Origin: Sphingobium sp. Cam5-1
GTDB taxonomy: Bacteria > Pseudomonadota > Alphaproteobacteria > Sphingomonadales > Sphingomonadaceae
Direction of reading: 5' to 3'
Assembly (NCBI RefSeq): GCF_015693305.1
Contig: NZ_CP065139.1
Span: 434,001-498,000, forward strand
Length of the DNA stretch: 64,000 nt
The number at the start of each line of letters is the position of its first letter. Position 1 is the first letter of the stretch. The notes under the pieces are model-generated. The model worked only from the letters and a program-made list of their open reading frames with translations. It was not told the DNA's origin and did not search any database. The position numbers and the translations under genes were made by a program. Of the stretch, positions 42,992 through 52,199 are shown piece after piece.

Positions 42992-44194
42992 ATGCGTGAA
43001 GCAGCCATCATCTCCACCGCCCGCACTGGCGTTGGCAAAGCCTATCGCGGCGCGTTCAACGACACCGAAGCGCCGTTCATGTCCTCCCATGTGGTCGATG
43101 CCGCCATCGCCCGCGCCGGGATCGATCCCGCCCGCGTCGACGACGTCTATCTGGGCGTTGCCAACCAGTGGAACACGCAAAGCTACAATGTCGGGCGCCT
43201 CACCGTCCACGGATCGGTCCTCCCCGACACCACCAGCGGCTTTTCGATGGACCGCAAATGCTCGTCGGGCTTGAACGCGCTGGCGTTCGCGGCGCGCGGC
43301 ATCATCGCCAACGAGATCGACTGCGCCGTCTCGGGTGGCGTGGAGAATGTCTCGCTCACCATCGACAAACATTATCCCGCCTTCCGCAACCGCTCCGAGT
43401 TCATCAAGGCGCGCGATCCCAACGCGTACATGGTGATGATCGAGACCGCCGAGATCGTCGCTGAACGCTATGGCATCAGCCGCGAGGACCAGGACCGCTT
43501 TGCCGCCCAGTCGCAGCAGCGCGCCGCCGCCGCCCAGGCAGCGGGCAAGTTCGACGATGAAATCGTGCCGATCACGGTCACGAAAGCCCTGTTCGACAAG
43601 GAAGGCAATGAGACCGGCAAGGAAGAGCTGACCCTGACCAAGGACGAGGGCATCCGCGCGGGCACCACTTACGAGAAGCTTTCTGAATTGAAGCCCGTGT
43701 TCAAAAACGGCACCGTCATCAAGGAAGGCAAGCATGTGACGGCGGGTAACGCCAGCCAGCTCTCCGACGGCGCGTCTGCCCAGGTCGTCATGGACCTTGC
43801 CACCGCGCAAAAGGAAGGGCTCCCTATCCTGGGCATCTATCGGGGTTTTCAGGTTGCAGGCTGCGGCGCTGACGAAATGGGCATCGGCCCGGTGTTCGCC
43901 ATCCCCAAGCTCTTGGAACGCACCGGGGTCAAGATGGACGACATCGGCCTGTGGGAAATCAACGAAGCCTTTGCCAACCAGGCGATCTATTGCCAGCGCA
44001 CGCTCGGCATCGATCCTGAGAAATTGAACGTCAATGGCGGCGGCATCGCCATTGGCCATCCCTTCGCCATGACCGGATCGCGCCTGGTTGGCCATGCCCT
44101 CATCGAAGGCAAGCGCCGCGGCGTCAAATATGTGGTCGTCTCCATGTGCGTCGCGGGCGGCATGGGTGCTGCCGGTCTGTTCGAGGTCGCCTGA
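42992..44194 (+). CDS. Thiolase, FadA5-like
   Basis: A 400-residue thiolase with C90 in [34 protein letters not shown] and MCVAGGMGA at the C-terminus. It is of the acetyl-CoA acetyltransferase branch that includes FadA5, which thiolyses steroid side-chain beta-keto esters; it could also back up the broken fadA6. It is 17 bases after the isomerase and three before the FadE30-like gene. Start at 42992; upstream in-frame sequence overlaps the isomerase and is rejected. Confidence 0.88.
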   Translation: MREAAIISTARTGVGKAYRGAFNDTEAPFMSSHVVDAAIARAGIDPARVDDVYLGVANQWNTQSYNVGRLTVHGSVLPDTTSGFSMDRKCSSGLNALAFAARGIIANEIDCAVSGGVENVSLTIDKHYPAFRNRSEFIKARDPNAYMVMIETAEIVAERYGISREDQDRFAAQSQQRAAAAQAAGKFDDEIVPITVTKALFDKEGNETGKEELTLTKDEGIRAGTTYEKLSELKPVFKNGTVIKEGKHVTAGNASQLSDGASAQVVMDLATAQKEGLPILGIYRGFQVAGCGADEMGIGPVFAIPKLLERTGVKMDDIGLWEINEAFANQAIYCQRTLGIDPEKLNVNGGGIAIGHPFAMTGSRLVGHALIEGKRRGVKYVVVSMCVAGGMGAAGLFEVA

Positions 44195-44197
44195 TCC

Positions 44198-45370
44198 ATG
44201 CAACTCGCCTTCGCCCCTGAATTGAAAGCCTTTCGGCAAGAGGCCGCGAGCTGGCTCAACGAACAGCTTAGCGGTCCGTTCAAGGCCATTCGCGGCCAGA
44301 CCAACCAGGTCGACAATGTCGAGGAGCGCCGCGCCTGGGAAGCAGCCCTGGGTGAGGCGCGCTGGAGCGTCATTGGCTGGCCTGAGCAATGGGGCGGGCG
44401 CGGCGCCTCGATCGCGCAGCAGATCATCTTCGCCGAGGAATATGCCAGAGCCAAGGGTCCGCCGCGCGCGGGGCATCTGGGGGTCGAACTGCTCGGGCCG
44501 ACGCTGATCGCCATGGGCACCGAGGAGCAAAAGGCCCGGTTCCTCCCCGACATCGCCACCGGCAAGGCGATCTGGTGCCAGGGCTATTCTGAACCCGGCG
44601 CAGGATCGGACCTGGCCAATGTGAAGACCAAGGCACGCCTGGAAGGCGATACGTACATCATCGACGGGCAGAAGATCTGGACCTCGATGGGCACGATCGC
44701 CGACTGGTGCTTCGTCGTTGCCCGCACAGAGCCCGGCAGCGTCGGCAACAAGGGCCTCTCCTTCCTCATGGTCCCCATGGACCAGCCCGGGGTCACCCCC
44801 CGCCCCATCCGCCAGATGACCGGCGAGGCCGAATTTGCCGAGGTGTTCTTCGATGGAGCGCAAGCCCTCGCCATGGACCGCATCGGCGAAGAAGGCGAAG
44901 GCTGGAAGGTTGCCATGGCCCTCCTTGGCTTTGAACGCGGCGTCTCCACCCTCGCCCAGCAGATGCAGTTCAGGAACGAACTGGACGACATCATCGCCAT
45001 CGCCAAGGCCAACGGCAAGGCACAAGACCCGCTCACCCGCCAGAAGATCGCCACCGCCCATGCCGGGCTCAAGATCATGCGCTACAACGCCCTGCGCATG
45101 CTCTCAGGCGGCGAAGCCAACCCCGAACTCACCGGCGCCGCATACACCTACAAACTCTACTGGTCCCGCTGGCATGTCGCGCTTGGCGACCTCGCCATGG
45201 CGGTAATGGGACAAGAGGGCGAAATAGGCATCAACGACGAACGCATGGGCGCCCTCACAACCATGCACCTCATGTCTCGATCCGATACCATCTACGCCGG
45301 AACCGACCAGATCCAGCGCAACATCATCGCCGAACGCGGATTAGCTATGCCAAGAGAACCCAGAGGATGA
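44198..45370 (+). CDS. Acyl-CoA dehydrogenase, FadE30/IpdE1-like
   Basis: A 390-residue ACAD that resembles mycobacterial FadE30 (IpdE1): FAEEYARAKGPPRAGHLGVELLGPTLIAMGTEEQ, IWCQGYSEPGAGSDLANVKT, GQKIWTSMGTIADWCFVVART, FERGVSTLAQQMQ, and the end SDTIYAGTDQIQRNIIAERGLAMPRE. IpdE1 with IpdE2 desaturates 5-hydroxy-HIP-CoA early in C/D-ring breakdown. It is the last gene of the plus-strand steroid run and is followed by a strong hairpin. The partner is likely the ACAD at 40197. Confidence 0.88.
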   Translation: MQLAFAPELKAFRQEAASWLNEQLSGPFKAIRGQTNQVDNVEERRAWEAALGEARWSVIGWPEQWGGRGASIAQQIIFAEEYARAKGPPRAGHLGVELLGPTLIAMGTEEQKARFLPDIATGKAIWCQGYSEPGAGSDLANVKTKARLEGDTYIIDGQKIWTSMGTIADWCFVVARTEPGSVGNKGLSFLMVPMDQPGVTPRPIRQMTGEAEFAEVFFDGAQALAMDRIGEEGEGWKVAMALLGFERGVSTLAQQMQFRNELDDIIAIAKANGKAQDPLTRQKIATAHAGLKIMRYNALRMLSGGEANPELTGAAYTYKLYWSRWHVALGDLAMAVMGQEGEIGINDERMGALTTMHLMSRSDTIYAGTDQIQRNIIAERGLAMPREPRG

Positions 45371-45377
45371 GGAATAT

Positions 45378-45402
45378 CCGGCGGCACCATAAGAGCCGCC
45401 GG
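45378..45402. terminator. Hairpin between convergent steroid genes
   Basis: CCGGCGGC (45378-45385) and GCCGCCGG (45395-45402) form a perfect 8-base stem with a 9-base loop, between the end of the FadE30-like gene and the end of the CoA-transferase gene. There is no T-run, so termination may depend on Rho or on both strands stalling. Confidence 0.5.
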
Positions 45403-45412
45403 AGCCACCCGA

Positions 45413-46654
45413 TCAGATGATCTTTGATTCTTGCAGTTCGGCGATGCGCGCTTCGTCATAGCCAAGCTCACCCAGAACCTCGGCGCTATGTTCGCCCAGA
45501 AGCGGCGGCGCGCGGCGGATCGTCGCCGGAGACTCCGACATATTGGCCAGCGGACTTCCGATCAGGTCAACCGTACCGGCCTCCGCCCAGGGATGCGGCG
45601 TCGTCACACGAAGGCCGCGATGCTGGACCTGCGGATCTTCCCAAACCTCAGGCAGCTCATTGTAACGCGCAGCGGGAATGCTCACCTCATCAAACTTAGC
45701 CTGAAGCTCTTCCGAAGTGAAGCCACGGCTCCATTCATTGATGATGTCCATCAACTCCAGCCGGTTCAACTTGCCGCGCTTGAAATTCTCATCGAAGCGG
45801 GGGTCCTGATATAGTTCAGGCTGGCCCATCAGCACCGTCAAACGCCGCCAATGCTCGTCACCACCAGCGGTGAGATACAGCATGCCATCCTTGGTATGGA
45901 TGAGATCGGCGGGGCCGCCGCCATTGCCGCCATTGCCAAGGCGCGGCGGGACCACGCCACTCAACAGATAATCCTGCATGATATGGCTGACCATCGCCAC
46001 CGAACTATCCAGAAGGGCGATATCGATATGCTGCCCTTCACCAGTTTGGTTACGATGCTGGAGTGCGGCCAATATGGAAATGGCGACATTATGGCCAGTG
46101 ATGAAATCAACGAGGCTCGGTCCCGCCTTGAGCGGCCCGGCTCCCGGCTGCCCATCCGGAATGCCGGTGACGGCCATCATCCCGCCCGTCGCCTGGAACA
46201 AACCATCATAGCCCGGCCGCGCAGCCATTGGCCCCGTCTGGCCAAAGCCTGTAACCGAACAATAGATAAGGCGCGGGTTGATCGTCTTCAGGCTCTCATA
46301 ATCCAACCCGAACCGCTTGAGATCACCAACCTTGTAATTTTCAATCAGGACGTCGGCCGTCTCCACCAGCTTGCGCAGGATTTCCTGCCCCTCGGGCTTG
46401 CTATGATTCAGCGTGATCGACCGCTTGTTGCGGTTAGCCGCCGTGAAAAAACCCGCTTGGCGGACATTCATTCCATCTTTGCCCTTGACCTCGGCAAGAC
46501 CATATACCCGGCCATCATCTCCCACGCCCGGACGTTCCACCTTGATCACGTCGGCGCCCAGGTCGCCCAATATCTGCGCGCCCACGGGGCCTGCGAGCAC
46601 GCGGGTCATGTCGATGACGCGGATGCCTTCGAGGGCTGCCTTCTTATTGCTCAT
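45413..46654 (-). CDS. Family III (CaiB/BaiF) CoA-transferase, possible HIP CoA-transferase
   Basis: A 413-residue family III CoA-transferase. It starts MSNKKAALEGIRVIDMTRVLAGPVGAQILGDLGADVIKVE; the catalytic aspartate is in GPSLVDFITGHN and the glycine loop in GGNGGGPADLIHTKDG. This family moves CoA between carboxylic acids without ATP. No FadD3-type ligase is visible, and in Comamonas the HIP acid is activated by a CoA-transferase, so this gene is a good candidate. Start at 46654 follows GGAGGGG; a frame extension of 18 residues is unsupported. Confidence 0.85.
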   Translation of the reverse strand: MSNKKAALEGIRVIDMTRVLAGPVGAQILGDLGADVIKVERPGVGDDGRVYGLAEVKGKDGMNVRQAGFFTAANRNKRSITLNHSKPEGQEILRKLVETADVLIENYKVGDLKRFGLDYESLKTINPRLIYCSVTGFGQTGPMAARPGYDGLFQATGGMMAVTGIPDGQPGAGPLKAGPSLVDFITGHNVAISILAALQHRNQTGEGQHIDIALLDSSVAMVSHIMQDYLLSGVVPPRLGNGGNGGGPADLIHTKDGMLYLTAGGDEHWRRLTVLMGQPELYQDPRFDENFKRGKLNRLELMDIINEWSRGFTSEELQAKFDEVSIPAARYNELPEVWEDPQVQHRGLRVTTPHPWAEAGTVDLIGSPLANMSESPATIRRAPPLLGEHSAEVLGELGYDEARIAELQESKII

Positions 46655-46807
46655 AGTCGCCTGCCCCTCCAAATTGATATGCGTAGCGTTGGGCGGCCCT
46701 TTATCCACTTTTCCGTCAAAGCGCCAGACGACAGGCCGCGAAACTTGCAGCCGAACGACGAAAAATCTGCAGTTTCAAAACAGCGGAAATGGCCAGATCG
46801 CCCACCA

Positions 46808-47926
46808 TCATGCAAAGGGCGCCAGCCCCGTGAGGATCAGCCGCACCAGATCCGCCTGCCCCTTCGCCCCCGTCTTTTCATATATCCGCTTGGAATAATT
46901 GCGCGCCGTTTCCGTGGTCAGATTAAGCTGCTCACCCGCTCCAACGATGCTCTCGCCCAAACTCAACGCGTGAGCGAGTGCCGCCTCGCTGCCCGACAAA
47001 CCATGCAGCGCCGCCAAAGTCCCCGCCGCCGCTTGCGCAGGTTCGCGACGGGCGGTACGCACGATGCCGATCACGGCGGGCAAGGCGCACGGTTCGCTCA
47101 GCGCCAGGTCAGACTTGCGCAGCAGCAGGTCGATATCCCTGTTATCGTCGATCCGGATCACCCGCGTCGCGCCCGGTGGTGCCGATGCCATTTCCGCGCA
47201 TGCCCGGTTAAGCGCATGGGTAGCGTCGGGCAACAACTGCAGCCGCCGCTCCGGACTTGGCCCCGGCTTCATCGTGAAGGCCAGCATCGCCTCGGCCGCA
47301 GGATCAGCGGCCATCACCCGACCGCCCCAATCGAACGCCAGTTGCGCAACGCCCAACCGCGACAGCGCGCCCTGCGCCATGGCAACCTGCAATCGCGCCT
47401 CGATCAACGCCACCAGGGTCCGCAGCGCCGCGGCGAAATGCGGCGCAATGCTCGACAGCACGGCAACGGCAGATGCAGAAAAATCCTCCCGCTCTCTCAC
47501 CAGCAGGAAATGTGCATCGGCCACCCCGCCCGCCGCCACACGCAACCACCGACCATAGCGGATGTTCATTTCATTCAACGCCTCGCGCTGCCGCGCCAGT
47601 TCATCCGCGTCATCATAATTCAGCATCTCGTCCAGCGCATAGACACGCCCCGGACGCAGCGATCCATAAGGATGCAGGCGCAAGGCTTCCAGACGTCGGA
47701 AGTCCAAAGGCGGCTCCTGCGACGCACGTGGGGCGGCGATGTGGATGACGGTCGGTTCCTGCTCAGGCATGGCATTGGCCAGCGATATGATCAGGAAAGC
47801 CCGCCGCGCATAGGTGCGCCCCACCAGATTGCGGATGAAAGCGCCAAAAGGCGGGCTTTCATGAATCCCATCCACCAGAGGCAGGAACAGCTCATTCTGA
47901 TCAGCCCAGAGAGAACCCATACCCAC
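46808..47926 (-). CDS. LuxR-type helix-turn-helix regulator
   Basis: A 372-residue protein whose C-terminal 65 residues form a LuxR/FixJ helix-turn-helix (LHGLSGSEAALAHALSLGESIVGAGEQLNLTTETARNYSKRIYEKTGAKGQADLVRLI). The large N-terminal region has no clear receiver or PAS signature but includes a PAS-like stretch (GALSRLGVAQLAFDWGGRVMAADPAAEAML). It lies 153 bases upstream of the CoA-transferase, on the same strand. Comamonas controls testosterone genes with a LuxR-type activator (TeiR/TesR), so this is a candidate steroid regulator. Confidence 0.82.
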   Translation of the reverse strand: MGMGSLWADQNELFLPLVDGIHESPPFGAFIRNLVGRTYARRAFLIISLANAMPEQEPTVIHIAAPRASQEPPLDFRRLEALRLHPYGSLRPGRVYALDEMLNYDDADELARQREALNEMNIRYGRWLRVAAGGVADAHFLLVREREDFSASAVAVLSSIAPHFAAALRTLVALIEARLQVAMAQGALSRLGVAQLAFDWGGRVMAADPAAEAMLAFTMKPGPSPERRLQLLPDATHALNRACAEMASAPPGATRVIRIDDNRDIDLLLRKSDLALSEPCALPAVIGIVRTARREPAQAAAGTLAALHGLSGSEAALAHALSLGESIVGAGEQLNLTTETARNYSKRIYEKTGAKGQADLVRLILTGLAPFA

Positions 47927-47971
47927 CCTCTCCCATATGGGAGAGGGGCCGTCAAGCCGAGCAGGCCGGGC

Positions 47972-48844
47972 TTAACAGCGGGCCAGTAGCGCCTGCGCTT
48001 TTTTTAGATGGGGCCGGTCGATCATCTTGCCATCCAGTGTCAGGACCCCGGCGCCGGGATTGGCCGCAAAGGCATCGACTACCGCCTGTGCCCGCGCAAT
48101 CTCATCTTCCGACGGCGTAAAGGCGGCATTGATCACGGGAACCTGATCAGGATGCACGGCCATCATGCCCAGAAAACCGTCGCGCGCGCCCCGCTGCGCA
48201 TAGGCCGCGAGACCGTCCAAATCCCGAATCGCCGGATAAACCGTCTCGATCGGCGGCACTTCAGCCGCGCAGGCGGCAAATAGCGTGAGTGCACGGGCTA
48301 TCTCATAAGGCGGCGTATAGCTGCCATCGGCATGCCGTGCGGAAAGGGCTCCAATCGCGGCGGGCAAATCCTCCGCGCCCCAGGTCAGGCCCGCCAGCCG
48401 ATCCGGCACATCGCCATATTCACCCAATCGGAAGATCGCCTTGGGCGTTTCCGTAGCGATAGGCAGGATCAGCGCCCGATCATCGCCCCGTTGGCGCAGG
48501 CGCTCGTCCAAATCCCGGATCGATGCCGCGCCTTCTGCCTTGGGCAACATGATCCCGGCCGGGCGACCCTCAATCACCGCGTCGAGGTCCGCATCCGTGA
48601 GTCCGCCGTCGAGCGAATTCACCCGGACGAAAAGCATGACTCCGCTGTCCGCAGCCTCCTTCAGGAACGCCGCCACCTCTTCCCGCGCCCCCGCCTTGGC
48701 ACCAATGGCGACGGAATCCTCAAGATCGAGGATCAGGGCGTCCGCGCCGCTTCCCAACGCCTTGCGCATCCGCTCGGGCCGATCGCCCGGTACGAACAGC
48801 AATGATCGCAAACGCCGCGACCGGGGGGTTCCAGTTTCATCCAT
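47972..48844 (-). CDS. CitE-like HpcH/HpaI-family lyase
   Basis: A 290-residue TIM-barrel protein of the citrate-lyase beta/malyl-CoA lyase family. It has RSLLFVPGDRPERMRKALGSGADALILDLEDSV with the metal-site EDS, IMLPKAEGA near 100-108, TWGAEDLPAAIGA and the final GFLGMMAVHPDQVPVINAAF. Family members split or make beta-hydroxyacyl-CoA bonds using Mg2+. Its start overlaps the fbiC stop (ATGA), so it is translated with the FO synthase; why is unclear. Confidence 0.87.
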   Translation of the reverse strand: MDETGTPRSRRLRSLLFVPGDRPERMRKALGSGADALILDLEDSVAIGAKAGAREEVAAFLKEAADSGVMLFVRVNSLDGGLTDADLDAVIEGRPAGIMLPKAEGAASIRDLDERLRQRGDDRALILPIATETPKAIFRLGEYGDVPDRLAGLTWGAEDLPAAIGALSARHADGSYTPPYEIARALTLFAACAAEVPPIETVYPAIRDLDGLAAYAQRGARDGFLGMMAVHPDQVPVINAAFTPSEDEIARAQAVVDAFAANPGAGVLTLDGKMIDRPHLKKAQALLARC

Positions 48845-51123
48845 CAGGCGGCCACCTCCTGCTTGACCATGCCATAGAGCGTCGTGCGCTGCCGGGCGAA
48901 ACGGCCCGCCGCCTCGGCCGTGCGGTGCATACGCTCCACATCGAAAAATTGCCCATGCGCGCCACCCGCCGCGCGCGTGATCGATTCGTCCATCAACACG
49001 CCTCCCAGATCATTGACCCCCGCGCCGAGTGCAGCAATCACGCCCTCCTCACCCAGCTTAACCCAACTCGCCTGAATGTTCGGGATAGCACCATGCAGCG
49101 CGATCCGCGCCACCGCCTGCATCAGCATCGCTTCACGGAAGCTCGGGCCTGACCGTGCATTGCCCTTTCGCCACATCGGCGCTTCCATATGGACGAAGGG
49201 CAGCGACACGAACTCGGTAAAACCGCCCGTCTCCGCCTGAAGATCGCGCACCACCCGCAAATGCCGCGCCCAATGGCGATAATCGTCGGCATGGCCAAAC
49301 ATTATGGTCGCGGTGCTTTTCAGGCCGACCCGATGCGCGGCGCGCATGACTGCCACCCATTCATCCGCCGACAGCTTGTCGGGACAGATGATCGCCCGCA
49401 CTTCCTCATGCAGTATTTCGGCCGCCGTGCCGGGCAGGGTCGACAGCCCCGCCTCCTTCAACATCGCCAGATAGGGTTCCAGCCCCATGCCCAGCGTCGA
49501 TGCCCCGTGCGTAATCTCCAGCGGGGAAAAGGCATGGACATGGATGCCCAGTGCAGCGTCCCGCACCGCCCGAACGATCGACAGATAGGTGTGGCCATCA
49601 TAGTCCGGATGGATGCCGCCCTGCAGGCATATTTCGGTGGCGCCTCGTCCCTGCGCCTCGGCCGCGCGACGTCCCACTTCGTCCAGATCGAGCCGGTAGG
49701 CAGGCCCCCGCAGCGCCTTCGCCGTCCCCTTGGAAAAGGCGCAAAAACCACATTTATAGGTGCAAATGTTCGTATAATTGATGTTGCGGTTGATGACATA
49801 AGTGACCGCGTCGCCCACCGCTTCGCGCCGCAATGCATCGGCGGCATCCATAACCCGTCGCACATCGGAACCCGTAGTCTGGAACAGCGTGACGATCTCG
49901 CTCTCGTCCAGCCCTTGACCCGCCGTCGCCTTGTCCAATATCGTGTCAATCCGCTTGGCCGACAGCGTCCGTCCGCCAAGTGGCAGCAGCGGCGGCGCCT
50001 CACCCGCCCCCGCGCGCCACCGCTCCACGATAGGCAGACCCCTCGCGTCCACCGCCCGGCGGACCTTCAGCGCGATGTCCGGCTCCAGCCAGCGCTCCGG
50101 CTCCTTGGCATAGGCCGGCCCTACCGCCAGCCTTTCGGTCAGCACCCGCCCGGCCGCCGCCGTCGCGGCGTTAAGCGCCATCAGATGCGGCCAGGGCGCT
50201 TCCGGATTCACATGATCGGGCGTCACCGGAGACACCCCGCCCCAGTCATTGACCCCGGCGCGCATCAGCGCCGTAAGGCCATCGGGCTGGAGATTGGGCG
50301 GCGCCTGAATTGTCATCTCCGACCCCAGGATCAACCGGGCGGCGGCGACCGTCCACAGATGCTCTTCCAGCGGCGGCTCGACATGATCGGCCATCCGCGT
50401 CCCCGGCTTGGCCCGGAAATTCTGGATGATGACTTCCTGAATATGTCCATGCCGCGCATGAGCATCGCGGATCGCCAGTAACGCCTCGATCCGCTCCATC
50501 CGCGTCTCGCCAATGCCGATCAGCAGCCCGGTGGTAAAGGGCACTCGCGCGCGTCCGGCCGCCTCGATCGCCTCCAACCGCACCGCCGGAACCTTGTCGG
50601 GCGAGCCATGATGGGGGCCGCCCTTTTGGCACAGCCGCTCGGATGTGCTTTCCAGCATCAGCCCCATCGACGCCGCGACCGGCCGCAACATCGCCAGATC
50701 ATCGTCACCCATGATGCCGGGGTTCAGGTGCGGCAATAGGCTGGTCTCCGCCAGCACCGCAGCCGCCGCCTCACGCAGATAGCTGAGCGTCGTGCCATGA
50801 CCCAGCGCCGCCAGCCCAGTCCGCGCCACCTCATAACGATCCTCTGGCCGGTCCCCCAGCGTGAACAGCGCCTCACGGCATCCCGCCGCCTCGCCCGCGC
50901 GGGCAATCTCCAGCACCTGCTCGATCGACAGATAGGGCGCCCCCGCATTGCGCGGCGCCTTGGCAAAGGTGCAATAATGGCAAACGTCGCGGCACAGATG
51001 CGTCAGCGGGATGAAGACCTTGCGCGAATAGGTGACGGTCGCCCCGAATGCGGCCAAGGTCATTGCCTCAGCCTGTTCGATCAGCGACTCCACCGGCTCC
51101 CGGATCAGCGCTTCTACCCTCAT
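48844..51123 (-). CDS. fbiC: 7,8-didemethyl-8-hydroxy-5-deazariboflavin (FO) synthase, CofG-CofH fusion
   Basis: Joins tyrosine and an aminopyrimidine dione to make FO, the chromophore of coenzyme F420. One 759-residue chain holds two radical-SAM domains. The first (CofG-like, about 1-340) has the cluster motif CRDVCHYCTF; the second (CofH-like, about 400-750) has CTYKCGFCAFSKG. Two such domains in one protein is the FbiC form. The ATG at 51123 (MRVEALIRE) is used; a longer frame is possible. It is divergent from lptB; no cofC, cofD or cofE is in this window. Confidence 0.93.
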   Translation of the reverse strand: MRVEALIREPVESLIEQAEAMTLAAFGATVTYSRKVFIPLTHLCRDVCHYCTFAKAPRNAGAPYLSIEQVLEIARAGEAAGCREALFTLGDRPEDRYEVARTGLAALGHGTTLSYLREAAAAVLAETSLLPHLNPGIMGDDDLAMLRPVAASMGLMLESTSERLCQKGGPHHGSPDKVPAVRLEAIEAAGRARVPFTTGLLIGIGETRMERIEALLAIRDAHARHGHIQEVIIQNFRAKPGTRMADHVEPPLEEHLWTVAAARLILGSEMTIQAPPNLQPDGLTALMRAGVNDWGGVSPVTPDHVNPEAPWPHLMALNAATAAAGRVLTERLAVGPAYAKEPERWLEPDIALKVRRAVDARGLPIVERWRAGAGEAPPLLPLGGRTLSAKRIDTILDKATAGQGLDESEIVTLFQTTGSDVRRVMDAADALRREAVGDAVTYVINRNINYTNICTYKCGFCAFSKGTAKALRGPAYRLDLDEVGRRAAEAQGRGATEICLQGGIHPDYDGHTYLSIVRAVRDAALGIHVHAFSPLEITHGASTLGMGLEPYLAMLKEAGLSTLPGTAAEILHEEVRAIICPDKLSADEWVAVMRAAHRVGLKSTATIMFGHADDYRHWARHLRVVRDLQAETGGFTEFVSLPFVHMEAPMWRKGNARSGPSFREAMLMQAVARIALHGAIPNIQASWVKLGEEGVIAALGAGVNDLGGVLMDESITRAAGGAHGQFFDVERMHRTAEAAGRFARQRTTLYGMVKQEVAA

Positions 51124-51362
51124 TCCTCGCCTCTTATCCGCGTCGATTGCACAGCAGCATATAGCTTGGCCCTTCAACCAGATGGCTCAGCTTTACCGCC
51201 CTGACCCTTGCGGCCCACCAAATCAAGCTTTTGACGCCCTGGATGCCAAGATCACCGATTTTCCCCTTGCCCCGGCGGCGATCCCATGCACAAAGCTTGC
51301 CAATTGCCTCGGCCGCGCGAGTATTTTACTTGGCGCTAACCATGTCGCAGCAAGGGTGAGTA

Positions 51363-52148
51363 ATGGACGACGTCGTGATTCAGGATAGACAAAGCGCCAG
51401 CGCGCACATGCCCGCGCAGGAAGTGAGCGACGGACTGTCCGTCGTCTCCATCGCGAAAAGCTATGACAAGCGCCCCGTCCTGACCGACGTATCGCTGACG
51501 GTGGGCAAGGGCGAGGTGGTCGGCCTGCTCGGCCCGAACGGCGCGGGCAAAACGACCTGCTTCTATTCCGTCATGGGTCTGGTGCGCCCGGACCATGGCC
51601 GCATCATCCTTGACGGTGAGGACATCACCGGCCTGCCCATGTATCGCCGCGCTATCCTGGGCCTTGGCTATCTACCGCAGGAAACGTCCATCTTCCGCGG
51701 CCTCACCGTCGCCCAGAATATCAGCGCCGTGCTGGAACTGGCGGAGCCCGACAAGTCCGCCCGCGAGGCTCGCCTTGCGCAATTGCTCGACGAATTCGGC
51801 CTCACCCGGCTCGCCAACTCGTCCGCCATGGCGCTGTCCGGCGGTGAACGCCGCCGCTGCGAAATCGCCCGCGCCCTCGCCGCCAACCCATCCATCGTCC
51901 TGCTCGACGAGCCTTTCGCGGGCATCGATCCCCTATCAATCGCCGACATTCGCGACCTGGTGAAGCAGCTCAAGACGCGGGGCATCGGCGTCCTCATCAC
52001 CGACCATAATGTGCGCGAGACGCTGGAAATCGTCGATCGCGCCTGCATCATCTATGGCGGGCAAGTACTCTTCACCGGCAGCCCCACTGAACTCGTCGCC
52101 AATGCCGAGGTCCGCCGCCTCTATCTGGGCGAGAATTTCTCGCTCTGA
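51363..52148 (+). CDS. lptB: LPS export ABC transporter ATPase
   Basis: ATPase of the Lpt machine that moves lipopolysaccharide or its sphingolipid-type counterpart to the outer membrane. It is 261 residues: Walker A GPNGAGKTT near 60-68, Q-loop LPQETSIF, signature LSGGERRRCEIARAL, Walker B IVLLDEPFAGIDP and H-loop ITDHNVRE. The 20-residue N-terminal arm is longer than in enterobacteria. As in most proteobacteria it is followed by rpoN, though lptA/lptC do not precede it here. Confidence 0.95.
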   Translation: MDDVVIQDRQSASAHMPAQEVSDGLSVVSIAKSYDKRPVLTDVSLTVGKGEVVGLLGPNGAGKTTCFYSVMGLVRPDHGRIILDGEDITGLPMYRRAILGLGYLPQETSIFRGLTVAQNISAVLELAEPDKSAREARLAQLLDEFGLTRLANSSAMALSGGERRRCEIARALAANPSIVLLDEPFAGIDPLSIADIRDLVKQLKTRGIGVLITDHNVRETLEIVDRACIIYGGQVLFTGSPTELVANAEVRRLYLGENFSL

Positions 52149-52199
52149 AATGACTGACCCCCGCCCTTCCCTTCAGCATGACGGCAAGGGCTCCGGCTG

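Noticed and set aside
45851..47989. 712-codon plus-strand frame over the CoA-transferase and LuxR genes
   Set aside because: The translation is His/Arg-rich with no domain; the minus strand carries two recognisable families.
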